Below, piece by piece: positions 8,203 to 13,739 of a stretch of DNA of 24,509 bases. The position numbers and the translations under genes are program-made. Under the pieces are notes generated by a model that was given only the letters and a program-made list of their open reading frames with translations, was not told the DNA's origin and did not search any database. Every line of letters begins with the position of its first letter. Within the stretch, counting starts at the first letter, position 1. Origin of the DNA: JBAZCI01 sp041671025 (GTDB lineage: Bacteria; Patescibacteriota; Patescibacteriia; UBA10025); NCBI GenBank assembly GCA_041671025.1, contig JBAZCI010000020.1, positions 1-24,509 of the forward strand. The letters are read 5' to 3'.

Positions 8203-9471
8203 CTAGCCCCGCAATTTCATCGCTTCAGCTATGCGCCCGATAGCGACTGCGTATGTTCCTATTCTCAGATCGGTTTTGTGCTGTTCAGCGGCACGCCATG
8301 TCGCATCAAAGCTTGAGGTCATTATTTTCTCCAACCGCTCCAATACGTCTTTTTGCGTCCACTGTGATCCTTCGCGATTTTGCATCCATTCAAAATAACT
8401 TCCCGTTACTCCTCCCGCATTCGCTAACACATCGGGTACAACAGGGATGCCCCGACGGTGAAGTCTCACGTCAGCTTCGGGAGTAGTCGGTCCGTTTGCC
8501 ATTTCCACAATGGCTTTTGCCCGGATCTTTGATACATTTTTCCGGGTGATTTGATTTTCTAGCGCTGCGGGAATAAGAATGTCACACGGCGTTGTGAGAA
8601 GTTGTGCATTGGTGATTGTTTTGAAATTGACGCAATCGCAAACCGTTCCGATGCAGTAGCATCCGTCAATTAATCCTTTTTCCTTTTTTGCCTTCATCAC
8701 CATATCGGGATCCATGCTCTTCCCCTTCAGCGACAAGATACCTCCTCGTGAATCCGAGAGTGCAATAATCTGATATCCTTCGGCATACAACAGGCGCGCC
8801 GTATGATACCCGACGTTACCGAATCCTTGAACAGCAACCCGCGTCTTTGCAGGAACCAGCTTTAATTTTTTTACCAATTGTTTGATGACCATGACACCGC
8901 CCTGTGCCGTAGAATCTTCACGGCCGTCTAATCCGCCTGCGGCAAGCGGCTTCCCCGTAAATGCTGCCGGCGTATATGCTCCGGCAAGCTTGCCATACTC
9001 ATCGGCCATCCATGCCATAATCGTCGGATTGGTGTACACATCCGGCGCGGGTACATCAACATCGGGTCCGAGAACAGGAAAAAAAGCATCGACCCATTGC
9101 CGGCTCAAACGTTCCAATTCGCCAACACTCAAAACGCGTGGATCAACTTTCACACCGCCCTTGCCTCCGCCAAAAGGTATATTTGCAACAGCACACTTCA
9201 CAGCCATCCAGAACGATAATGCCTTTACCTCGTTCAGGTTTACATCCGGGTGAAATCGAATACCGCCTTTGAACGGCCCTCGCGCATCATTATACTGCAC
9301 CCGATAGCCGGTAAATACTTTCGTGGAACCGTCGTCCATCCGGAGAGGCAAAGAGACTTCAACAATCCGCTGAGGTTTTTTTAACCGTGCAACAACTGAA
9401 CTGTCAATCTGCAAATACGACAAAACGTTATCCAACTGTTCCATCGCTGAAGCAAACGGATTTGTGGCCAT
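8203..9471 (-). CDS. gdhA: Glu/Leu/Phe/Val dehydrogenase (probable glutamate dehydrogenase)
   Basis: A 422-residue amino-acid dehydrogenase of the Glu/Leu/Phe/Val superfamily. It interconverts glutamate and 2-oxoglutarate plus ammonia with NAD(P). The substrate region contains GPFKGGIRFHP (K68), MAVKCAVANIPFGGGKGG (K92 and catalytic-type K104) and PDVDVPAPDVYTN (137-148). The Rossmann motif GFGNVG is at 216-221, and a late NAGGVTGSYFEW follows. The length is typical. An unusual cysteine-rich loop, C271-x-C273-x4-C278-x-C280, sits in the nucleotide-binding domain. The start is 18 nt after the thioredoxin stop, so the two genes form an operon from the promoter at 9857-9885. Substrate preference (Glu versus Leu) cannot be settled from sequence by eye, but the general form favours glutamate. 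Confidence 0.9.
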   Translation of the reverse strand: MATNPFASAMEQLDNVLSYLQIDSSVVARLKKPQRIVEVSLPLRMDDGSTKVFTGYRVQYNDARGPFKGGIRFHPDVNLNEVKALSFWMAVKCAVANIPFGGGKGGVKVDPRVLSVGELERLSRQWVDAFFPVLGPDVDVPAPDVYTNPTIMAWMADEYGKLAGAYTPAAFTGKPLAAGGLDGREDSTAQGGVMVIKQLVKKLKLVPAKTRVAVQGFGNVGYHTARLLYAEGYQIIALSDSRGGILSLKGKSMDPDMVMKAKKEKGLIDGCYCIGTVCDCVNFKTITNAQLLTTPCDILIPAALENQITRKNVSKIRAKAIVEMANGPTTPEADVRLHRRGIPVVPDVLANAGGVTGSYFEWMQNREGSQWTQKDVLERLEKIMTSSFDATWRAAEQHKTDLRIGTYAVAIGRIAEAMKLRG

Positions 9472-9489
9472 AGTGATGAATACAGTGAA

Positions 9490-9819
9490 TTAGCTCCCGA
9501 GAACTTTTTCGAACGCCTCGTCAATTTTGGCCTTGTCTTGCAACCCCACACCCTGCCACACCGGCTTGCCCTGCTTGAACATAATCAACGTGGGAATACT
9601 TAAGATTCCGTACTGCTGGGGAAACTGCGGATTCTGATCAACTTCCATAGTGGCCACTTTTGCCTTGCCCTCATACGCTTTTGCAACCTCTTCGATAATT
9701 GGTCCTTGTAATTTGCATGGCGGACACCACTCCGCCCAAAAATCTACAAGCACCGGCTTATCCATTTCATTGAGTACTTCCTGCTGAAATGTACCATCGG
9801 TTAATTTAATTTCTGCCAT
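9490..9819 (-). CDS. trxA: Thioredoxin with WCPPC active site
   Basis: A 109-residue single-domain thioredoxin. VLVDFWAEWCPPCKLQGP holds the redox pair C32 and C35. SIPT supplies the cis-proline loop, and the ends match the fold (K-x-G). The active site is CPPC rather than the canonical CGPC, a change that generally alters redox potential. Family knowledge assigns it to cytoplasmic disulfide reduction. No signal peptide is present. It is the first gene of an operon with the glutamate dehydrogenase, and it follows a CstR-like repressor gene by about 100 bp. The start lies in a CATATG context without an SD, about 30 nt after the predicted transcription start. Confidence 0.92.
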   Translation of the reverse strand: MAEIKLTDGTFQQEVLNEMDKPVLVDFWAEWCPPCKLQGPIIEEVAKAYEGKAKVATMEVDQNPQFPQQYGILSIPTLIMFKQGKPVWQGVGLQDKAKIDEAFEKVLGS

Positions 9820-9856
9820 ATGTGTAGAGTGAATAAAAAAATAAAACGTGAAATTT

Positions 9857-9885
9857 AGTATACTCCCTCATCTTTCTCAAAACAA
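9857..9885 (-). promoter_or_regulatory. Promoter of the trxA-gdhA operon
   Basis: Minus strand TTGTTT (9880-9885), 17 bp, TATACT (9857-9862). The -10 box is strong and the -35 box weak. Confidence 0.55.
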
Positions 9886-9923
9886 GACAGCACAGTTTCC
9901 AAGCCTGCGTCCCGCATCAGACA

Positions 9924-10172
9924 TTATGTATAGTGAAATAATGTCCGCGCAACGTCCTTGAGACGCCTCTGCGTACTCTTGTCTGAAGACCGTACACACA
10001 GCTCGGTTTCCTGTTCGAGCAGTTTGAGAGTAATTTTCTCAATCGAGGACCGCGTAGCCATTAACTGCATGGCTATCTCGCTGCACGGTCGGCATTTCTG
10101 CACCATGCGTTCAACGCCTTGCAGCTGGCCCTGTACTCGATGAAGGTGGTGGAGAATATCGTCTTGGCTCAT
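9924..10172 (-). CDS. CsoR/CstR-family repressor, persulfide-sensor-like
   Basis: An 82-residue all-helical repressor of the CsoR/RcnR/CstR family (DUF156). HRVQGQLQGVERMV is the DNA-binding first helix. The sensing positions are C30 (KCRPCSEI) and C59 (ELCVRSS). The histidine that Cu(I)-sensing CsoR carries six residues after the LLE region is replaced (LLEQETELCV, not LLExH..xC). Two conserved cysteines without that histidine is the pattern of CstR, which senses persulfides through C31/C60 disulfide or polysulfide formation. An additional C27 is present. Neighbouring trxA would fit a sulfur-redox role, but no sulfurtransferase is seen. Its operator and promoter directly abut the start codon, implying autoregulation. 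Confidence 0.85.
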   Translation of the reverse strand: MSQDDILHHLHRVQGQLQGVERMVQKCRPCSEIAMQLMATRSSIEKITLKLLEQETELCVRSSDKSTQRRLKDVARTLFHYT

Positions 10173-10189
10173 ATACCCTGTGGGGGTAT
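10173..10189. promoter_or_regulatory. CsoR/CstR-type operator
   Basis: Inverted repeat ATACCC-TGTGG-GGGTAT matches the TACCC-N-GGGTA style of CsoR-family operators. It touches the repressor start codon (10170-10172), overlaps the -10 box by two bases and covers the predicted transcription start. Confidence 0.75.
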
Positions 10190-10216
10190 GTTACCAACTG
10201 ACAAAAAAGATGTCAA
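10188..10216 (-). promoter_or_regulatory. Promoter of the CsoR/CstR-like gene
   Basis: Minus strand TTGACA (10211-10216), 17 bp, TAACAT (10188-10193). Transcription should begin near 10181, only about 9 nt before the ATG. Confidence 0.7.
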
Positions 10217-10225
10217 CTACCGCCT

Positions 10226-10241
10226 TGTTTCACGTGGAACA
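10226..10241. other. parS-type ParB binding site 1
   Basis: TGTTTCACGTGGAACA is a near-perfect palindrome. It is a hybrid of the two classical parS half-sites (GTTTCAC and GTGGAAC). It lies in the intergenic space between the TrmB-like gene and the CsoR/CstR-like gene. Confidence 0.85.
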
Positions 10242-10278
10242 CTGCTCAAACCGCCCATGATTCGGGAGTATAACGATA

Positions 10279-11028
10279 TTACACCGTCGACTGCTTCCAC
10301 ATGTAGGAGAACCATGTACGATAGCTCTGCGCCAGATCGGCGCTGTGTAAAATGAAGAATACGGTATCATCAGAAATTTCCATATATCCCAGTCCGGTAT
10401 ACGTCACCACATAATCGCCAAAGATATGAATAGCTGAATTTGTAGAATATTCTTTAGGCAAAAAACGATACTGCAATGTGCCGCCAAAGTTCTTTGCAAA
10501 GTCCGGGTACTTAGTTTTGATCTGATATTCAAAAAGCTGGATAAATTTCATTTTCTTGCGCTGAGCTTCCTTGAAAAAAGTTTTTCGCGATGATTCAAGC
10601 CGGGGATCATACCATCCGCCCTTCGCACCGATAAAATAACTGTCCTTGCCTATGCGCAACATGTCACGGAAGATGTTTTTTTGTCCTTCAAGCCCACGAT
10701 AAATATAGGCTTCCTGCGGAGCGAAACGGCTTTCAAATTTTTTACGAAGGTCGGGGAGTGCGTCACGAAGATGCTGCTCCTTTTCTGCATATACTTCTAC
10801 CAGCTTATCAGGATCAACCGCGTTGTACGTATGCTCAGATGTAGAAAAAATTTGGAAACACAGCCCCTTATCAATGAGACGCTGAATAGCATCATACGCA
10901 TTTCGACGATGCACTTTTGCGGCGATAGCAATAGTACTCACCGACGACTCACCTTTTTCAACAAGCGCTTCATATATCTTTGCCTCATTAGGGCTAAGCC
11001 CTAAACTTTCAAATATCTGTTGATACAT
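10279..11028 (-). CDS. TrmB-family transcriptional regulator
   Basis: A 249-residue protein. The N-terminal winged helix (about 1-75) reads SLGLSPNEAKIYEALVEKG, then VSTIAIAAKVHRRNAYDAIQ, a classic TrmB domain. A helical linker of about 30 residues and a C-terminal domain follow (from about 107, IYRGLEGQKNIFRDML). The latter is the phospholipase-D-like effector domain seen in the TrmB family. TrmB proteins are mostly archaeal sugar-responsive regulators, but they are also frequent in Patescibacteria. The ligand cannot be predicted. A three-half-site operator lies between its promoter and start codon, suggesting autorepression, and the same spacer drives the divergent secreted-protein gene at 11139. 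Confidence 0.85.
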   Translation of the reverse strand: MYQQIFESLGLSPNEAKIYEALVEKGESSVSTIAIAAKVHRRNAYDAIQRLIDKGLCFQIFSTSEHTYNAVDPDKLVEVYAEKEQHLRDALPDLRKKFESRFAPQEAYIYRGLEGQKNIFRDMLRIGKDSYFIGAKGGWYDPRLESSRKTFFKEAQRKKMKFIQLFEYQIKTKYPDFAKNFGGTLQYRFLPKEYSTNSAIHIFGDYVVTYTGLGYMEISDDTVFFILHSADLAQSYRTWFSYMWKQSTV

Positions 11029-11035
11029 ATTATGT

Positions 11036-11062
11036 GGTGTTAGTTATCACCCTATGGTGTTA
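11036..11062. promoter_or_regulatory. Repeat operator in front of the TrmB-like gene
   Basis: GGTGTTA (11036-11042), inverted TATCACC (11045-11051) and again GGTGTTA (11056-11062). The two direct copies are exactly 20 bp apart, about two helical turns. The array lies downstream of the likely -10 box, a position expected for a repressor. Confidence 0.5.
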
Positions 11063-11081
11063 TTGGCCACTCTTTATATAT

Positions 11082-11109
11082 ATTCTACTCTTCCCTGTTA
11101 ACAAAGCAA
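11082..11109 (-). promoter_or_regulatory. Probable promoter of the TrmB-like gene
   Basis: Minus strand TTGCTT (11104-11109), 16 bp, TAGAAT (11082-11087). The AT-rich stretch beside it (TATATATA) offers alternative -10 boxes. Confidence 0.45.
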
Positions 11110-11128
11110 ATACCCGAATCTAACAAAC

Positions 11129-11134
11129 AGGAGG
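11129..11134 (+). promoter_or_regulatory. Strong Shine-Dalgarno sequence deciding a TTG start
   Basis: AGGAGG with a 4-nt spacer before TTG 11139. It is the only full-length SD that I see in the window. Confidence 0.75.
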
Positions 11135-11138
11135 AACA

Positions 11139-11723
11139 TTGAAAAACCTAATAACCCTTATCGCACTCATTCTGGCGCCCGCAATTTGCCATGGACAAGA
11201 GGCTGATTATCAAACCCGAATCCTCATCCACAAACAGTTTACTCAAAAGGCTACAAAAATTGGAATTGCCGGCTGGTCCATTATCCCCGATGCAAGTACA
11301 GTAAATCCTCTTCGGTGGCTCATTGTTTGCGGACCTATGTACAAAGATAGCAGCCAGTGGCTTGAGCTCATGGTCGGTGTGATGACGAATGGCATGACAA
11401 ATATTGAAAAGGAGAAAGGCGATGCGATGGATTTCATATTTGATGTACGATCGAAAAAAGATTTTTCAAAAGGAGAGATAGCGTTTGAAACTTTTTTTAG
11501 AAAAAAACGAAGCGCATTCATTTCATCTGCATCCTACTACATAACAAAATCAAAAAAGCTCGTCGTGGCATGTGGCGTCGAATCGGATTATTTTTTCACG
11601 AAATCCGATGTACGATATGGGCCGAGATTCATGATCACCATACACCCGATTACATTTATTCAAACATACCACTTCAAACAGGGTGGAGATATCGTGAGGA
11701 CATATATCGTAGTAAACCTCTAG
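11139..11723 (+). CDS. Hypothetical secreted protein (TTG start)
   Basis: I do not recognise this 194-residue protein. It begins at TTG, chosen because AGGAGG precedes it and because translation yields a signal peptide at once (MKNLITLIALILAPAICHG, cleavage probably after G19). A lipobox is not convincing (PAIC). The mature part is mixed alpha/beta with paired lysine/phenylalanine stretches (RKKRSAFISSASYYITKSKK) and ends in strands (FMITIHPITFIQTYHF). It is the only plus-strand gene in the left half. It is divergent from the TrmB-like regulator and convergent with the kinase gene. The gene is AT-richer than its neighbours and its initiation signals differ from theirs, which could reflect acquisition from another lineage. 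It ends at a strong terminator. Confidence 0.65.
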   Translation: MKNLITLIALILAPAICHGQEADYQTRILIHKQFTQKATKIGIAGWSIIPDASTVNPLRWLIVCGPMYKDSSQWLELMVGVMTNGMTNIEKEKGDAMDFIFDVRSKKDFSKGEIAFETFFRKKRSAFISSASYYITKSKKLVVACGVESDYFFTKSDVRYGPRFMITIHPITFIQTYHFKQGGDIVRTYIVVNL

Positions 11724-11724
11724 C

Positions 11725-11753
11725 AGCCTCTTTTTTCCAAAAGGGGCTTTTTT
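11725..11753 (+). terminator. Intrinsic terminator of the secreted-protein gene
   Basis: AGCCTCTTTT (11725-11734), loop TTCC, AAAAGGGGCT (11739-11748) form ten pairs including one G-U, and the sequence runs into six T residues (11748-11753). It begins two bases after the stop codon. Confidence 0.9.
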
Positions 11754-11766
11754 ATTACCTATTTAC

Positions 11767-11788
11767 AATTGTTCCACGTGGAACAATT
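11767..11788. other. parS-type ParB binding site 2
   Basis: The core TGTTCCACGTGGAACA (11770-11785) is a perfect palindrome that extends to 22 bp with AAT/ATT flanks. It lies between the terminator at 11725 and the stop codon of the kinase-like gene. Confidence 0.88.
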
Positions 11789-11793
11789 TTGGA

Positions 11794-12549
11794 TTACTCT
11801 TTTTTTTCATCTACCCCAGTATCGTTATGGATAACGATAGATGCCAACTCCTTTTGCGGAACAACAAATTCTTCGGTTGCAGGTAAAACATTTTCTTGAA
11901 ATCTTTTCTTCACAAGATCGGGATGTATACCCCGTTCTTCCGCATCTCTGTGCAATTTTCTTTCCAACAGTGTATCTGGCCGCGCATCAACATAAATTTT
12001 AAAAGGCGTATCCTGATGCACCTGATTTAAAGCATATACTCCTTCGATAATAATTCTACGTCGTACATGAAGTCTTTCCTGGCCAACTCTTTTGCTATGA
12101 GACATGCTGTATAACGGAACCTCTACGACATCGCCGACTTGTGCATTATTTATTTTTTCAATATCATCCTGTATCCTTTCCTGATCTAAAGCCTCAGGGA
12201 TACTGAAATTAACACGACCTTGCCGCCTTTTTTGTAATTCTGATCCCAGATAATACCTATCCAAAGACAGATGAGTTTCCTCATCAGGGGAATGTGCTAT
12301 CTCCTTAATCAAGGTATCTTTTCCTGATCCGGAAGGTCCAGCAATAATTATAAAGTTTTTCTCATCTGGGTGATCTGCTTCCCATTTTAGCATTGAGTTT
12401 ACCAGCGCTTCAGAACCTTCAGTAAGATTCGCGTACTCCATCTTTTCAATGCCAAAATCCTGAGAGCTGTCCTCTCTTCCTACATCATGCTCAGAACCTA
12501 ATTCAGGCATACCTTTAAATTCATCAATAATATAGACATTTTTCCGCAT
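11794..12549 (-). CDS. Uridine-kinase-like P-loop protein
   Basis: A 251-residue P-loop protein of the uridine kinase/phosphoribulokinase type. I start it at ATG 12549 (MRKNVYIIDEF), because a longer open frame would run through the tRNA-Ala gene. ATG 12510 is a possible later start. After an acidic N-terminal region of about 65 residues come FIIIAGPSGSGKDT (P-loop, 71-79), SLDRYYLG (D97, matching the DxYY motif), VPLYSMSHSKR (base-binding-like), RIIIEGVYAL, and KIYVDARPDTLLERKLHRDAEERG, the lid and RD..ERG motif. The P-loop has GKDT where uridine kinases usually have GKTT or GKST. Uridine/cytidine 5'-phosphorylation is plausible but the substrate is unproven. The gene is flanked by two parS sites. 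Confidence 0.75.
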   Translation of the reverse strand: MRKNVYIIDEFKGMPELGSEHDVGREDSSQDFGIEKMEYANLTEGSEALVNSMLKWEADHPDEKNFIIIAGPSGSGKDTLIKEIAHSPDEETHLSLDRYYLGSELQKRRQGRVNFSIPEALDQERIQDDIEKINNAQVGDVVEVPLYSMSHSKRVGQERLHVRRRIIIEGVYALNQVHQDTPFKIYVDARPDTLLERKLHRDAEERGIHPDLVKKRFQENVLPATEEFVVPQKELASIVIHNDTGVDEKKE

Positions 12550-12567
12550 TGTTCCACGTGGAACAAT
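12548..12567. other. parS-type ParB binding site 3
   Basis: TGTTCCACGTGGAACA (12550-12565) with AT flanks, identical in its core to site 2. It overlaps the start codon of the kinase-like gene and occupies the place where an SD would be. Confidence 0.88.
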
Positions 12568-12578
12568 TTTCACTTTTT

Positions 12579-12649
12579 TGGACCTAGGGAGAATCGAACT
12601 CCCGTCTGAGCAATGCGAATGCCCCGTACTACCACTGTACGATAGGCCC
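12579..12649 (-). tRNA. tRNA-Ala (CGC)
   Basis: A complete cloverleaf of 71 nt. The acceptor is GGGCCTA/TAGGTCC with the alanine identity pair G3-U70, the D stem GTAC/GTAC, the anticodon loop TTCGCAT (anticodon CGC, codon GCG), a 4-nt variable loop, and the T arm GGGAG-TTCGATT-CTCCC. The discriminator is A and no CCA is encoded. Confidence 0.93.
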
Positions 12650-12654
12650 ACAAG

Positions 12655-12727
12655 TGGACCTCAGGGGACTCGAACCCCTTACCTCTTCCATGCCATGGAA
12701 GCGCTCTACCAGATGAGCTAGAGGCCC
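12655..12727 (-). tRNA. tRNA-Ala (GGC)
   Basis: The acceptor GGGCCTC/GAGGTCC again has G3-U70. D stem GCTC/GAGC, anticodon stem CTTCC/GGAAG with loop ATGGCAT (anticodon GGC, codon GCC), T arm AGGGG-TTCGAGT-CCCCT, discriminator A, no encoded CCA. It lies 5 bp upstream of tRNA-Ala(CGC) in the same orientation. Confidence 0.95.
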
Positions 12728-12750
12728 ATTAATAAAGTGATTGCGTTTCT

Positions 12751-12822
12751 TGCCCCCACCAGGAATTGAACCCAGATCCATCCCTTAGGACGGGATTGTT
12801 CTATCCATTGAACTATGGGGGC
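12751..12822 (-). tRNA. tRNA-Arg (CCT)
   Basis: Acceptor GCCCCCA/TGGGGGC, D stem GTTC/GAAC, anticodon stem ATCCC/GGGAT with loop GTCCTAA (anticodon CCT, codon AGG), T arm CTGGG-TTCAATT-CCTGG, discriminator A, no encoded CCA. It is first of the three-tRNA cluster in the direction of transcription. Confidence 0.94.
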
Positions 12823-12841
12823 GGAAAGTTTTATTTCAAAG

Positions 12842-12866
12842 AAAAATAAAACCTGTAAAAACAGGT
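12842..12866 (-). terminator. Hairpin terminator between the small membrane-protein gene and the tRNA cluster
   Basis: ACCTGT-TTTT-ACAGGT (minus strand, 12851-12866) is followed by TTTTATTTTT. A second inverted repeat, GTTTTATTT/AAATAAAAC (12828-12852), shares two bases with the first stem, so the hairpins compete. No clear tRNA promoter lies downstream, so the cluster may be read through this element. The AT-rich stretch 12867-12960 holds an inverted repeat TATAGAT-AAT-ATCTATA but no gene. Confidence 0.5.
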
Positions 12867-12964
12867 GTTATTGCTAATTACTCTACAACTCGGATATAAT
12901 TTCAGACTAATATACTACTTTTATAGATATTATCTATAATTAGCCAAAATAATGTGTCGTAAAA

Positions 12965-13162
12965 CTATTTTATTAAAGTACTTGAAATTTCTGATGAAAT
13001 TCTTCCAACGATCCCTGAGCTTTGATCATACATATACAGACCAAAGAGCAAAAGGACAATAGCTACAATGAGCGCAAGTGAACCTACCAGCTCCTTGCGT
13101 ACGACACGGGATTCAACATCCCGCGATTGTGATTCAGCCGATAATTGCTCATTGTTCGCCAT
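12965..13162 (-). CDS. Small single-pass membrane protein
   Basis: A 65-residue protein with a hydrophilic N-terminus (MANNEQLSAESQSRDVESR), one hydrophobic helix (about 27-45, LALIVAIVLLLFGLYMY) and a short polar tail. I do not recognise the family. I reject the 10-residue longer frame starting at 13192, because the promoter at 13172-13200 would lie within it. With the start at 13162 the mRNA would be almost leaderless (about 3 nt). The gene is divergent from bactofilin, sharing an approximately 170-bp spacer, and ends upstream of the hairpin at 12842-12866. Confidence 0.65.
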   Translation of the reverse strand: MANNEQLSAESQSRDVESRVVRKELVGSLALIVAIVLLLFGLYMYDQSSGIVGRISSEISSTLIK

Positions 13163-13171
13163 ATCGTACAT

Positions 13172-13200
13172 AGTGTACAAAGAAAACCTCATTTAATCAA
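13172..13200 (-). promoter_or_regulatory. Promoter giving a near-leaderless mRNA
   Basis: Minus strand TTGATT (13195-13200), 17 bp, TACACT (13172-13177). Transcription should start near 13165 and the ATG is at 13160-13162. Confidence 0.55.
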
Positions 13201-13269
13201 TGGATCGAGCGAGGTATAGGCAGCTAGGTGTACGAAGTTAAAACGGGACAATAAGCGTAAAACATCGTT

Positions 13270-13298
13270 TTGACATGCACAATCACGCATACTACAAT
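13270..13298 (+). promoter_or_regulatory. Promoter of the bactofilin gene
   Basis: TTGACA (13270-13275), 17 bp, TACAAT (13293-13298). It rules out the upstream ATG at 13275 as translation start, because that codon overlaps the -35 box. Confidence 0.75.
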
Positions 13299-13331
13299 GA
13301 GGACGCTCTCTACTATTTTTATCTAAAAAAT

Positions 13332-13721
13332 ATGTTTGAAAAAGATGCTCAAAAAACGATAGGCAAGGAGGTAGAAACCGTTATCGGACCGTCCGTGCGG
13401 GTCGAAGGAAACTTTACCGGCGAGGGAAATATTGTGATTGAAGGTTCAATCAGTGGGACACTCAAAACTCAGCATAACTTGCGAGTCGGCAAAGACGCCA
13501 AAGTGAAAGCTGATGTGCAGGCAGCAAATGTATATATTGCGGGTGAGGTCCGAGGAAACATGAAGGTTACAGAGAGAACCGAGATATTATCGACCGCGAA
13601 GATTTTTGGAAATGTTGAAACAAAGATTTTGTCAGTCGAGACCGGTGCAATTGTCCAGGGAAAAATAACGATGATTGCAGAAAATCGAGAACCGCAGATC
13701 GAGAAGCGTCCAAATAAATAA
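13332..13721 (+). CDS. Bactofilin-family cytoskeletal protein
   Basis: 129 residues when started at ATG 13332 (MFEKDAQKTIG). An in-frame ATG at 13275 is open but sits in the promoter. The core (about 15-110) is a right-handed beta-helix with short imperfect repeats: VETVIGPSVRVEGNF, GNIVIEGSISGTL, NLRVGKDAKVKADV, NVYIAGEVRGNM, TERTEILSTAKIFGN. This is the bactofilin (DUF583, CcmA-like) signature. Bactofilins polymerise without nucleotide and scaffold cell-shape or envelope enzymes. The short disordered tail (NREPQIEKRPNK) is typical. The next gene starts 18 nt downstream, so the two are probably co-transcribed. Confidence 0.88.
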   Translation: MFEKDAQKTIGKEVETVIGPSVRVEGNFTGEGNIVIEGSISGTLKTQHNLRVGKDAKVKADVQAANVYIAGEVRGNMKVTERTEILSTAKIFGNVETKILSVETGAIVQGKITMIAENREPQIEKRPNK

Positions 13722-13739
13722 TAGCTCGGGCACGAGTGC

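Noticed and set aside
12550..12651. Longer kinase-like frame starting at 12651
   Set aside because: The first 34 codons lie in the tRNA-Ala(CGC) gene. Kinase-like homology begins well after the inner ATG.
12867..12960. oriC with DnaA boxes
   Set aside because: The stretch is AT-rich and has an inverted repeat, but I found no TTATNCACA-type box. Only the indirect origin argument is kept.
13275..13331. Bactofilin start at ATG 13275
   Set aside because: The codon overlaps the -35 box of the TTGACA-17-TACAAT promoter. ATG 13332 fits the family start better.
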